In this document: positions 16,303 through 24,994 of the stretch, piece after piece
Layout of the letters: every line of letters begins with the position of its first letter
Numbering within the stretch: the stretch's first letter is position 1
From: CAZNUM01 sp046861615
GTDB taxonomy: Bacteria > Fidelibacterota > Marinisomatia > Marinisomatales > TCS55
Reading direction: 5' to 3'
DNA: 26,601 nt
Assembly: GCA_046861615.1 (NCBI GenBank)
Contig: JBHHUS010000028.1
Span: 1-26,601 of the forward strand
Translations under genes and position numbers: made by a program
The notes under the pieces: generated by a model
What the model was told of the DNA's origin: nothing
The model's input: the letters and a program-made list of their open reading frames with translations, nothing else
Databases searched by the model: none

Positions 16303-17190
16303 ATGGGAAAATATTATGTAACGGTGAACCCCCACGGCGGTGTGAAAAAAGGATTAGATATTCTGGAAAGGGTCAGCCCCTTGTTTAAGGAAGCCGACGC
16401 TGAAATCACGGTTTTGGAGACTGAATATGCCGGGCACGCCCGGGAATTCGCCGAAACCGTTGATCTGGATGGGTATATTGGTTTTTGCGCCATCGGTGGA
16501 GACGGAACTATGCATGAAGTTATTAATGGAATTATGACCCGTCCTGACAACTGCAAAATACCCATCGGCTTGATTACCGGTGGAACGGGAAACTCGTTTA
16601 TGCACGATATGAATTGTCTCGAACCGGAATTGGCGGTGAAACGTATTCTCACTAACCGGATTCGTGAAATTGATATTTTTAAAGCCGATGCCAACGGAGT
16701 AGTGTATTATGGTTTTAATATTATGGGTTGGGGGCTACCTACCGATGCCGGTTTATTGGCCGAAAAATTACGTTGGTTGGGAGTTCAACGCTATAATGTG
16801 GCTATTCTGTGGGAAGTAATTCGCCACCGACAACGCCTGGCAAGAATTGTTATTGACGGAAGAACTTCCGTGGCTGATTTCGGGTTCATTATCGGTTGTA
16901 ACACTATCCATACCGGTCGCGGAATGAAAATGGCACCATTGGCCCGTATCGACGATGGCTTGATTGATTTGCTGATTGTACGGAAAGCAGGGCGTTTAAA
17001 ACTATTACGACTCTTCCCGAAAGTATTTAAAGGAACCCATGTAGGATCTTCGGTTGTGGACTACCGTCAGGTAAGCGAATTTTCCATTTTACCGGAAGAT
17101 CGGAACACCCTTAATATTGATGGTGAATTGCTGGGAAGTACTCCAATTCACGTTAAAGTGTTGCCACGGGCCCTGGAAGTGCTGGTTTAA
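16303..17190 (+). CDS. Diacylglycerol/sphingosine kinase-family lipid kinase
   Basis: 295 residues, matching the DagK/YegS family. NP at residues 9-10, the catalytic loop GGDGT (65-69) and the GGTGNSF motif (93-99) are all intact; a C-terminal DGE motif contributes to the family's beta-sandwich domain. Members phosphorylate diacylglycerol or other lipid alcohols with ATP. Which lipid is used here cannot be told from sequence. The position just before cdsA suggests phosphatidate recycling into CDP-diacylglycerol, an inference from context. ATG start 10 bp after the rlpA stop. Confidence 0.88.
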   Translation: MGKYYVTVNPHGGVKKGLDILERVSPLFKEADAEITVLETEYAGHAREFAETVDLDGYIGFCAIGGDGTMHEVINGIMTRPDNCKIPIGLITGGTGNSFMHDMNCLEPELAVKRILTNRIREIDIFKADANGVVYYGFNIMGWGLPTDAGLLAEKLRWLGVQRYNVAILWEVIRHRQRLARIVIDGRTSVADFGFIIGCNTIHTGRGMKMAPLARIDDGLIDLLIVRKAGRLKLLRLFPKVFKGTHVGSSVVDYRQVSEFSILPEDRNTLNIDGELLGSTPIHVKVLPRALEVLV

Positions 17191-17255
17191 AGCGAATCCC
17201 TGTTGTTTTAAGGTGGAAAAGAAAAGTACTTTCCCGACTCTTTATTAGGTATTCA

Positions 17256-18077
17256 GTGATTAATTGGCTTAAAAATCGATTTCCTGTCATCATTCTGGGT
17301 GTTCCAGCTGTTCTATATTTGTTGTACCTGGGTGGATATCCATTCGCTATTTTTATGAACCTGGTTATTATTATTGCGCTGTATGAATTTTATAAGTTAA
17401 AAAGTGATTCCGATACCTCTCCCATTATCTGGTTGGGGTTGGTAGCCACTATCCCGATTTCATTTATTTATTTCCAATTACCGGAAGTAAATCTTAATCT
17501 GGTATTGATTACCTTTTTTGGCCTCCTGTTGGTGGCATTATTGTGGGAGTTATTTCGAAACGTACCCAATCCTTATGGTAACCTAATGACGACCCTGGGT
17601 GGCCTGCAATACGTGGCATTATTGCTAGGGTCCCTGATCGCTTTAAGAAATTGGGATTCGGTACACAGCGCTACGGTTACAATGGGGATGGTTATTGCAG
17701 TCTGGATCTGTGATTCAGCTGCTTACCTGTTCGGGAAAGCCTGGGGGAAGCAAAAATTGATTGAACGCGTCAGCCCCAATAAAACAGTAGTTGGTTATTT
17801 CGGGGGTATATTGGGGGCTTTTTTGGTTTTCTGGTTATTGGACTCCCAAGAGTTTTTTGGCATCGAGTTCACTTTCATTGACATTGTTGTAATGACAATA
17901 ATTGTTGGTATTTTTGGTCAACTGGGCGATTTTGTCGAATCCCTGTTCAAACGTGATGCCCAGATAAAGGATTCAGGAAAGATACTGCTGGGACATGGAG
18001 GTGTTCTGGATCGTTTTGATTCGCTTATGTTTACCAGTCCCCTGACATTAATCTATCTTTTAACTAAATTTAAATAA
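17256..18077 (+). CDS. cdsA: Phosphatidate cytidylyltransferase CdsA
   Basis: 273 residues, an integral membrane enzyme that makes CDP-diacylglycerol from phosphatidate and CTP. About seven or eight hydrophobic segments are visible. RVSPNKT (171-177) and the C-terminal signature SLFKRDAQIKD...GHGGVLDRFDS (229-256) identify it. The position that is Pro or Gly in the signature (LPGHGG) is Leu here (LLGHGG, Leu245). The start is GTG at 17256. The 65-bp spacer upstream shows only a weak, unconvincing inverted repeat. It ends 10 bp before the MutL-family gene. Confidence 0.93.
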   Translation: MINWLKNRFPVIILGVPAVLYLLYLGGYPFAIFMNLVIIIALYEFYKLKSDSDTSPIIWLGLVATIPISFIYFQLPEVNLNLVLITFFGLLLVALLWELFRNVPNPYGNLMTTLGGLQYVALLLGSLIALRNWDSVHSATVTMGMVIAVWICDSAAYLFGKAWGKQKLIERVSPNKTVVGYFGGILGAFLVFWLLDSQEFFGIEFTFIDIVVMTIIVGIFGQLGDFVESLFKRDAQIKDSGKILLGHGGVLDRFDSLMFTSPLTLIYLLTKFK

Positions 18078-18087
18078 ATTGGATTAA

Positions 18088-19917
18088 ATGGAACTAAAAT
18101 CGATTTTAGCGACTGATTGCGGTAGTACTACTACTAAAGCCATCTTGATTGAGCTGGATAATGGCGAATACCGACTTAAGGTAAGGGGAGAAGCTCCTAC
18201 AACAGTGGAGGCTCCCTTTGAAGATGTAACCAAGGGTGTTTTAAACGCTGTCATGGAAGTGGAAGAGCTGTCCGGACGAAAACTGCTGGAAGCTAATCAG
18301 ATCATTACTCCCCAAAAAGGTAATGATGGAGTAGATGTCTACGTTTCCACAAGTTCCGCCGGTGGCGGACTTCAAATGATGGTGGCGGGCGTGGTTAAAT
18401 CCATGACGGGTGAAAGTGCCGAGAGGGCAGCTTTAGGCGCCGGATCTATTGTAATGGATGTGTTGGCTTCTAACGACGGGCGGTTACCTCACCAGAAAAT
18501 CCAACGGATTCGGCAGCTGCGTCCGGACATGATTTTACTTTCCGGCGGAATTGATGGTGGAACTACCAAGCATGTGGTTGAACTGGCGGAAATCCTGGCA
18601 GCCGCCAATCCAAAACCGCGATTAGGTACCAACTATAAACTACCGGTCATCTATGCCGGGAACAATAAAGCTCAGCAATATATTCAGGAAACTCTGGGTG
18701 AAATTACAGATTTAGATATTGTGGATAATATCCGTCCGATCCTGGAACGGGAAAACCTGCACCCATCCCGGGATAAAATTCATAATTTATTCATGGAGCA
18801 TGTGATGCAACAGGCCCCGGGGTATAAAAAATTGATGTCCTGGACTGATGCACCGATTATGCCAACCCCCGGTGCGGTTGGTTCGCTAATTGAAATGATT
18901 GCTAAAGAAGAGAATATTACCGTCATCGGTGTTGATATTGGTGGTGCGACAACTGACATTTTTTCCGTTTTCCAGGGTCAGTTCAATCGAACCGTAAGTG
19001 CTAATCTCGGCATGAGTTATTCTATCTGCAATGTCCTGGCGGAAGCAACACTTACAAATGTTTTACGGTGGGTTCCCTTTGATATCGATGAAAAAGATTT
19101 GAGCAATCGAATCGGCAATAAAATGATTCGTCCAACTACCGTTCCACAGTCATTGGAAGAATTGATTATTGAACAGGGAATAGCCCGGGAAGCATTACGG
19201 TTATCTTTTATTCAACATAAGAATTTTGCTGTTAGTTTGAAAGGGATCCAAAAGGAACGGACAATTTCTGATGCCTTCGAACAAACTGCCACCGGTCAAT
19301 CTCTGGTGAATATGATGGAATTGGACCTGATTGTAGGTTCCGGTGGTGTGTTATCCCACGCGCCCCGCCGTGAACAGGCTGCAAAAATGCTGGTGGATGC
19401 TTTTTTACCGGAAGGAATTACCCAATTGGCGGTAGATTCGATTTTCATGATGCCACAATTAGGGGTTCTGGCCAACATCGATAAAGAAAACATAGCCACA
19501 AGCGCCAGGAAAGCTGCGCTGGAAGTATTTGAAAAAGATTGTCTGATTCGCCTGGGAACCTGCATTAGTCCCGTTGGTAAGGCGAAACCGGGGTCGATCA
19601 TATTGAAGGCCGAAATCAACTTACCTGACGAAGGAATTCAAAAAGTTGAAATAAAAGCCGGTGAACTGCTGGTTATTAAGGCGCCCTACCAACCGATTCA
19701 GGCCAAATTGATCCCGGCAAAACAAATTGATATTGGAAGCGGTAAAGGAGTGGATATTGATACCATAATCCATGGTGGTGTTGTTGGAATTATTTTTGAC
19801 GGGCGGGGCCGTCCGCTGGTTCTGCCGCCTGAACACGACGAGCGGATTGCCGCACTAACCAAATGGTCCCGGGCAATTAATGAATATCCAGAATATCAAA
19901 GGAGTAATGATCAATAA
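18088..19917 (+). CDS. MutL-family (glutamate mutase-associated) ASKHA ATPase
   Basis: 609 residues, similar to the MutL protein of the glutamate mutase operon (not the mismatch-repair MutL). It is an actin/Hsp70-fold ATPase: phosphate-1 loop TDCGSTTTK (9-17), phosphate-2 loop GVDIGGATTD (281-290) and an adenosine-motif-like GSGGVLSHAPR (417-427). In clostridia MutL is thought to act as a chaperone or reactivase for the B12-dependent mutase. No mutase MutE/MutS gene is in this window; instead six downstream genes, mostly membrane proteins, run in the same direction. A role driving or regulating that membrane complex is inference. The stop overlaps the next ATG as TAATG. Confidence 0.88.
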   Translation: MELKSILATDCGSTTTKAILIELDNGEYRLKVRGEAPTTVEAPFEDVTKGVLNAVMEVEELSGRKLLEANQIITPQKGNDGVDVYVSTSSAGGGLQMMVAGVVKSMTGESAERAALGAGSIVMDVLASNDGRLPHQKIQRIRQLRPDMILLSGGIDGGTTKHVVELAEILAAANPKPRLGTNYKLPVIYAGNNKAQQYIQETLGEITDLDIVDNIRPILERENLHPSRDKIHNLFMEHVMQQAPGYKKLMSWTDAPIMPTPGAVGSLIEMIAKEENITVIGVDIGGATTDIFSVFQGQFNRTVSANLGMSYSICNVLAEATLTNVLRWVPFDIDEKDLSNRIGNKMIRPTTVPQSLEELIIEQGIAREALRLSFIQHKNFAVSLKGIQKERTISDAFEQTATGQSLVNMMELDLIVGSGGVLSHAPRREQAAKMLVDAFLPEGITQLAVDSIFMMPQLGVLANIDKENIATSARKAALEVFEKDCLIRLGTCISPVGKAKPGSIILKAEINLPDEGIQKVEIKAGELLVIKAPYQPIQAKLIPAKQIDIGSGKGVDIDTIIHGGVVGIIFDGRGRPLVLPPEHDERIAALTKWSRAINEYPEYQRSNDQ

Positions 19918-21044
19918 TGGCACACTCTTATACCCCTGGACTTAAAGTTCTGCATGATACAAAAATAAGTAAAGATCGAATTCTTCCTTTGAAAGGTAAG
20001 GTGGTGGTTGAAGCCGGTCAAACCGTTCAACCGGATGATGTGGTTGCCAGGACTGATTTACCTGGCAATATTCAAATGGTGAACATTGCCAATATTTTAA
20101 ACATTGACCCTGACGATGCGAAATCAGTATTGACAAAGGAAGTGGGCAGTACTGTTAAAAAAGGTGAAATTATTGCCGAGACGAAAGGTCTGTTTGGACT
20201 ATTTAAATCCAATGTTACCGCCCCAATTGATTGTACCATTGAAGCCATCTCCGATGTTACCGGCCAGGCCGTGTTACGGGAAGCACCGATTCCGGTAAAA
20301 GTAGATGCTTACATGAGTGGCAAAGTAACCAGGATCCTGCCTGAGGAAGGGGTCACGATTGAGACCGAAGGTGCTTTTATTCAGGGAATTTTTGGAATTG
20401 GAGGCGAAAACAGGGGTAAATTGAAGCTGTTAGTGGATTCCCGGGATCAGGAAATAACATTGGATATGATTACGCCTGATCTAAAAGATTTGATTATCGT
20501 TGGAGGTGCATTCATTGGTTTGGAAGCTTTTAAAAAAGCGATTGAATTGCAAATAGCCGGTATCGTTGTAGGTGGATTCAATTATTCCGACCTAAAGTCA
20601 ATTTTAGGGTACACTCTCGGAGTAGCAATTACTGGTTCGGAAGATATTGGAACTTCGTTAATTGTGACGGAGGGATATGGCTCGATTAAAATGAGCGATC
20701 GCACTTTTGACCTTCTGAAACAATATGAAGGAAGTTTTGCTTCAATCAACGGCGCCACTCAGATACGAGCCGGTGTTATTCGTCCGGAAATTGTTATTCC
20801 GCTGAATTCTGATGAACTCACCGGTAACGTAAAGGAAATCCATGCGGCGGAGGGTGTAACGATTGGTAGTCTGGTGCGGATTATTCGTGCACCGTACTTT
20901 GGATTGTTAGGGAAAATTGTTAAACTTCCCCCTGAATTGCAGCAAATGGAGTCCGAAACGATGGTTAGAGTAGCAGAAGTGGAAATCGACGGTAAAATTC
21001 ATTCAATCCCGCGTTCAAACCTTGAAATGGTGGAAACCAATTAA
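19917..21044 (+). CDS. Conserved protein with barrel-sandwich and KOW-like segments, MutL partner
   Basis: 375 residues, predicted cytosolic (no signal or membrane segment). Residues ~25-110 carry paired lipoyl/biotinyl-style turns (VVVEAGQTVQPDDVVAR and VGSTVKKGEIIAE), typical of a barrel-sandwich hybrid fold but with no modified-lysine motif. Residues ~195-245 form an alpha/beta segment (LIIVGGAFIGLEAFKKAIE). The end (~310-345) has a KOW-like turn (VTIGSLVRIIRAPYFGLLGKIV). I do not know its function. The one-base overlap with the MutL-family gene, plus an AAGGAG twelve bases before its ATG, indicates coupled translation and a shared job. Confidence 0.75.
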   Translation: MAHSYTPGLKVLHDTKISKDRILPLKGKVVVEAGQTVQPDDVVARTDLPGNIQMVNIANILNIDPDDAKSVLTKEVGSTVKKGEIIAETKGLFGLFKSNVTAPIDCTIEAISDVTGQAVLREAPIPVKVDAYMSGKVTRILPEEGVTIETEGAFIQGIFGIGGENRGKLKLLVDSRDQEITLDMITPDLKDLIIVGGAFIGLEAFKKAIELQIAGIVVGGFNYSDLKSILGYTLGVAITGSEDIGTSLIVTEGYGSIKMSDRTFDLLKQYEGSFASINGATQIRAGVIRPEIVIPLNSDELTGNVKEIHAAEGVTIGSLVRIIRAPYFGLLGKIVKLPPELQQMESETMVRVAEVEIDGKIHSIPRSNLEMVETN

Positions 21045-21369
21045 TACACACACATCCACTTTGAAACCCGAAATAATTATACGATCTGCTGCAGACGAAG
21101 CATTTTTAACACGTCTTGCAGATAAAATTCTCAATTCGGGATTAATAACACCTGCCGTCTTTTTTCTGGAACTAATGAAACCGTTAGCCTTGCTTGGTTC
21201 ACACGCAATGGTTTTCTTCGGTCCGATAATCAATGCCTTTATCCGGACTGATGGTTATTACCGGGCGGCTGAATTATTTGAAGAACCACAAAATGTTGAA
21301 TTCCTGATCACTGAAATTGAACGTCTGGATCAGGCAGCGAATCAGAATAAAGAGGAGAGACCTCAGTGA
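21022..21369 (+). CDS. Small hypothetical protein of the MutL-centred cluster
   Basis: Up to 115 residues. The N-terminus is uncertain. The TTG at 21022 overlaps the previous gene by 23 bp, while the TTG at 21061 would start just before KPEIIIRSAADEAFL, where the conserved-looking part begins; neither has a Shine-Dalgarno. The middle (ITPAVFFLELMKPLALLGSH then VFFGPIINAFI) is hydrophobic and may form a membrane-associated hairpin. The end is charged (EIERLDQAANQNKEE). No named family. The stop overlaps the next gene's GTG. Confidence 0.6.
   Translation: MKWWKPINTHTSTLKPEIIIRSAADEAFLTRLADKILNSGLITPAVFFLELMKPLALLGSHAMVFFGPIINAFIRTDGYYRAAELFEEPQNVEFLITEIERLDQAANQNKEERPQ
21352..21359 (+). promoter_or_regulatory. 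Shine-Dalgarno deciding the 21366 GTG start
   Basis: GAGGAGAG sits six bases before the GTG at 21366, within the end of the small upstream gene. It supports the GTG start and GTGA stop/start overlap. Confidence 0.7.
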
Positions 21370-22229
21370 AAGATAAACAATACTGGTTAGTAGTAGGAGG
21401 CTTTGCCCTGGCCTTTCTCATTTACTGGCTATTGGGGCATCCGTTCTTCAAGTTTGAACGGATTGTCATGTTTTTTGCCATTCTACTGATGGTAGGAGTG
21501 TTAATTTATTACATTAGAATGGCAGAACGGGGGGAATCGATTTTTCTGAGAACAATCCCCGGGTTGAAGGCCATCGAAGAAGCCGTTGGTCGCAGCACCG
21601 AAATGGGTAAGGAAGTGCTCTACGTCCCCGGAATAATGGACATGGACCAGGTGGAAACAGTAGCTGGTGTCATAATTTTGGGCTATGTCGCCAGAATGAC
21701 CTCCCGCTATGAAACCAACCTGAATGTACCCGTTTCCCGTTCCATTGTTATGAAAGCGGCCCGGGAATCCTGTAAGGAATCGTATCTGCTGGAGGGTCGC
21801 CCGGATATGTTTCACGAAGATATGGTCCATTATTTAACTGATGACCAATTTGCCTATGCTGCTGGTGTGAATGGAATCATGAATCGTGAGAGGCCTGCAG
21901 CCTGTTTGTATATGGGAAAATTTTACGCGGAGTCCTTAATTCTGGCTGAAACGGGAAATTCTATCGGGGCGATTCAAATTGCCGGAACAGCTTCTCCGTC
22001 ACAGATACCCTTCTTTGTAACTGCCTGTGATTACACACTCATTGGTGAAGAATTTTTCGCTGCCAGCGCCTACCTATCTCAGAAACCGGAGTTGATTGGG
22101 GGTGTAAAGGGGCAGGATATTCTGAAGGCAATTATTATTTCTGCCATAATTCTGACAATGGCATTCAGGTTTATCCACGAAATGGGATGGATTGACTGGA
22201 ATGTCCTGGAATTTTTAACCGTCCAGTAG
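21366..22229 (+). CDS. DUF6754-like membrane protein
   Basis: 287 residues. Two N-terminal transmembrane segments (~6-24 and ~33-50) are followed by a soluble domain (~55-250) and a C-terminal segment (~253-272). The soluble part contains the stretch SLILAETGNSIGAIQIAGTA and then PFFVTACDYTLIGEEFFAASAYLS, which I associate with DUF6754; I am fairly but not fully sure of that number. No catalytic motif is apparent. The GTG start with a strong Shine-Dalgarno overlaps the preceding stop by 4 bp. It is probably a core part of the membrane complex coded by this cluster. Confidence 0.8.
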   Translation: MKDKQYWLVVGGFALAFLIYWLLGHPFFKFERIVMFFAILLMVGVLIYYIRMAERGESIFLRTIPGLKAIEEAVGRSTEMGKEVLYVPGIMDMDQVETVAGVIILGYVARMTSRYETNLNVPVSRSIVMKAARESCKESYLLEGRPDMFHEDMVHYLTDDQFAYAAGVNGIMNRERPAACLYMGKFYAESLILAETGNSIGAIQIAGTASPSQIPFFVTACDYTLIGEEFFAASAYLSQKPELIGGVKGQDILKAIIISAIILTMAFRFIHEMGWIDWNVLEFLTVQ

Positions 22230-22238
22230 GAGAATACT

Positions 22239-23270
22239 ATGTTTTGGAAACGGCAAATTCCGATTGCGATTGTTGCGGTTGTAGGTTTTATCACCCTGTT
22301 TGGCTGGTTTATTGACCATCCGGCCATTGAATCCTTTGTTAATGATGATGCGACTCAATGGTTTGATATTCTGGCCAGCTTTGCCATCTTCCTTGGTGCG
22401 TTGAATTTATTAAAACTGCAATCTCAAAAGATTATTAAAAGGCGTAAGGGTTGGCAGTACAGTGTTCTGGCAATTTTAGGCTTTTTCTTTGCCATGACTG
22501 CCGGTTTTGTCCTTCGTGGTTCCTACACCGTGGAAATAAAACAGGTAGGTAATAATCCTGAAATAGTAGCAACTATTCTTGCACCGGAGATTCATAAAGA
22601 TGTGGAAGCAACCCAGTCAATTGTTTCAATTATCGACGAAGAGAATCCCTTTTCAATGGATTACCCGTACTGGACAGAAAAAAATGCCGATAAATTTGTA
22701 GCGACGCTCTCAGAAGCCGGGGCGTCAGCCAGAGTAGTTCCGGCAGAATGGGGGTCCCACATCACCACCCGGGGCAGTCTGTTTAACTGGATGTTTTATA
22801 AAATTTTCACCCCTCTCAGCGCTACTATGTTTGCATTGCTGGCCTTTTTTGTCGCTTCAGCCTCCTATCGTGCGTTTCGGATCCGGAATTTTGAAGCAAC
22901 GCTGTTGCTGGTTTCCGGGATCATTATCATGTTAGGGAGAGTCCCGGTGGGGAGTAAAATATCCAGCTGGTTCATCATGTATATCGTTGTTTTAATTTGT
23001 GGTATCGGTGTAAACCACTGGTTTAAAAATAAAAAAATTACCTTTTTTGCCGTAGCAGGAGGGTTGCTGTTAGTAACCATTGCCGGCTTCATCTCGGGTT
23101 GGCCGGTGGAAAAACCAGCCATTTTCTACCTACCGCTGTTACAGGACTGGATTTACAATTTTCCCAATGTGGCCGGTGCACGGGCAATTATGATCGGAAT
23201 TGGACTTGGGATTATTTCAACCTCCATTCGGTATATCCTCGGAATTGAAAAATCCTATATTGGAGAATAA
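22239..23270 (+). CDS. Multi-pass membrane protein, MutL-centred cluster
   Basis: 343 residues with about seven or eight hydrophobic segments: ~7-25, ~42-60 and ~73-92, then a soluble stretch (~93-180) with acidic and aromatic residues (EENPFSMDYPYWTEKNADKF), then ~185-205 and four more to the C-terminus. No family recognised. An AGGAG lies seven to eight bases before the ATG. The extra-membrane loop between the third and fourth segments is a likely partner-binding or sensing part, by inference. It follows the DUF6754-like gene by 9 bp and is followed after 2 bp by the next membrane gene. Confidence 0.75.
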   Translation: MFWKRQIPIAIVAVVGFITLFGWFIDHPAIESFVNDDATQWFDILASFAIFLGALNLLKLQSQKIIKRRKGWQYSVLAILGFFFAMTAGFVLRGSYTVEIKQVGNNPEIVATILAPEIHKDVEATQSIVSIIDEENPFSMDYPYWTEKNADKFVATLSEAGASARVVPAEWGSHITTRGSLFNWMFYKIFTPLSATMFALLAFFVASASYRAFRIRNFEATLLLVSGIIIMLGRVPVGSKISSWFIMYIVVLICGIGVNHWFKNKKITFFAVAGGLLLVTIAGFISGWPVEKPAIFYLPLLQDWIYNFPNVAGARAIMIGIGLGIISTSIRYILGIEKSYIGE

Positions 23271-23272
23271 AA

Positions 23273-24118
23273 ATGAAATTTCTTGAAGACCTGATATTAA
23301 AACTTGGGCATGTTGATCGTCGATGGATTTTTCTCATTATTGCCCTGGTAGTAGCTTTGCCGCTGTTTTTCCCCCTGGGATTGCCCATCCGTCCGACCAA
23401 TGCAACCCAAGTGGTTTACGATGCGGTTGAAGCACTGCCACCTGATTCAAAGGTATTAGTGTCGTTTGAATACGGACCCAGCACTAAACCGGAGATTCAT
23501 CCCATGGCAATTGCTATACTGAGACACCTATTCAGAAACGGCCACAAAGTTTATGTTACCTGTTTATGGCCTGACGGCCAGTTCATGGCTGAGGAAGCTT
23601 TAAATCAGGTGGCGGAAAAGGAATATAATTTGACTTATGGCCAGGATTATGTCCTCTTGGGTTTTCGTCCCGGAAATGAAGCAGTGGTAAAAGGTGTCGT
23701 CAGCAATTTAAGAAAAATGTACACGGTAGATGCCCGGGGTACATTGATTGATAAAATCCCGATGATGGACGGCGTAAATAATTTTGATGATTTTGCTTTT
23801 CTGTTTTCAGCCTCAGCGGGTTATCCCGGAACAGTAGAGTGGGTACAGTATGCCTCCGATCCAACGGGAGTGCCCATGAGTACGGGAACAACTTCGATCC
23901 AGGTGAATGAAGTAATGCCCTACATCCAGTCCGGGCAGGTAAAAGGAATTTTGGCGGGGATGCCCGGGGCAGCCGAGTATGAAGCGTTAATTAACAAACC
24001 AGGTATTGGTACTAGCGGAATGGATGCCCAGTCCATTGCGCACCTGGTTATAGTCCTTTTTATTGTCCTCGGTAATATAGGGTTCTTCATAGAACGCAAA
24101 CGTGCAAGAAAATATTAA
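23273..24118 (+). CDS. Bitopic membrane protein with a large soluble domain
   Basis: 281 residues. A transmembrane segment near the start (~18-37) and another near the end (~256-274) bracket a ~215-residue soluble alpha/beta domain (for example KVLVSFEYGPSTKPEIHPMA, HKVYVTCLWPDG and YGQDYVLLGFRPGNEAVV). With both ends basic (RRW, ERKRARKY), the domain is predicted to face the periplasm. I recognise no named family or catalytic motif. GGAGA eight bases before the ATG serves as ribosome binding site. It is the sixth gene of the MutL-centred run. Confidence 0.75.
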   Translation: MKFLEDLILKLGHVDRRWIFLIIALVVALPLFFPLGLPIRPTNATQVVYDAVEALPPDSKVLVSFEYGPSTKPEIHPMAIAILRHLFRNGHKVYVTCLWPDGQFMAEEALNQVAEKEYNLTYGQDYVLLGFRPGNEAVVKGVVSNLRKMYTVDARGTLIDKIPMMDGVNNFDDFAFLFSASAGYPGTVEWVQYASDPTGVPMSTGTTSIQVNEVMPYIQSGQVKGILAGMPGAAEYEALINKPGIGTSGMDAQSIAHLVIVLFIVLGNIGFFIERKRARKY

Positions 24119-24136
24119 GGTCAGGAGAGAATTGAT

Positions 24137-24994
24137 ATGAATGGAGCAGAAATTTTCGGCGGATGGGTAGCAGCCTTCCTGACATTGGCCATTTTTTCCT
24201 ATCTGTACAAGGACAATCCTTTTTATAAAATTGCTGAGCACATTTTTGTAGGTGTTTCAGCTGGGTATTGGACCTCCATGTATTTCTGGACCCAGATCCA
24301 ACCCAACCTGTTCGGCCGTCTGTGGCCTAAATTAGAGGCTGGATCCTTAGACAGTGGGATTATGAAATTCTGGTACGGTATTTATAATACCCTTGGGGCG
24401 GTGTTACCTGCCGTGTTCCCTACCGGTGGGATTGATAAAGGTCACGGAATGCACTTGATTTACATTATTCCCTTTATTCTGGGAATCATGATGCTGCTGA
24501 GTGTTTCCTCTAAGATGAGTTGGTTTGCCCGCTGGGGGATTGCCTATACGGTTGGGATGGCCGCAGGATTAAGGGCCTATGGATTTTTGAACTCAAATGT
24601 TATTGGACAGATTAAAGGCTCTGCCGTTCATTTTGTAGGCGATTTGCCCCTATTCAGTTTGTTGGGGGACAGTATTTTTAACAGTTTGATTATTATCGTC
24701 GGCACTATTACCGGATTATTGTATTTCTATTTTTCCCGGGAACACACCGGTATATTGGGTAAAATCAGCCGCTTCGGAATTTATTTCCTGATGATCAGTT
24801 TCGGTGCCTCCTTTGGTTTTGCCGTCATGGGGCGAATTTCACTGTTAATTGGTCGATTTATTGATTTGATTGACTTTTCCGGGGCCAGGTATTATCATGC
24901 CACACTTTGGTTATTAGTGTTAATGGTACTGCTCCTTGGTTACAGCGCCTTCAAAGATCAGAGCGGTAATAAGCCTACAACCGATGAAGCATGA
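24137..24994 (+). CDS. Multi-pass membrane protein, last of the MutL-centred cluster
   Basis: 285 residues with about seven transmembrane segments (~5-22, ~30-50, ~107-124, ~130-150, ~183-203, ~213-235, ~258-278). The first half has conserved-looking polar turns (YKDNPFYKIAEHIFVG) and a Gly/His loop (GGIDKGHGMH) between the second and third segments. No family recognised. AGGAGAG precedes the ATG. The end overlaps the ABC ATPase gene by 11 bp, so the ATPase may be translated along with it. Confidence 0.75.
   Translation: MNGAEIFGGWVAAFLTLAIFSYLYKDNPFYKIAEHIFVGVSAGYWTSMYFWTQIQPNLFGRLWPKLEAGSLDSGIMKFWYGIYNTLGAVLPAVFPTGGIDKGHGMHLIYIIPFILGIMMLLSVSSKMSWFARWGIAYTVGMAAGLRAYGFLNSNVIGQIKGSAVHFVGDLPLFSLLGDSIFNSLIIIVGTITGLLYFYFSREHTGILGKISRFGIYFLMISFGASFGFAVMGRISLLIGRFIDLIDFSGARYYHATLWLLVLMVLLLGYSAFKDQSGNKPTTDEA

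Noticed and set aside
17191..17255. Terminator before cdsA (GGAAA...CTTTCC)
   Set aside because: The stem is short and A/T-rich with no T-run directly after it. The spacer shows nothing convincing.
18088..19917. DNA mismatch repair MutL
   Set aside because: The protein has actin/Hsp70-type phosphate loops and no GHKL ATPase motifs. The shared name is a coincidence.
24936..24983. Upstream start of the ABC ATPase (16 extra residues)
   Set aside because: It would lie deep inside the last membrane gene and adds residues not seen in the family. ATG 24984 puts the conserved N-terminal strand at the right distance.
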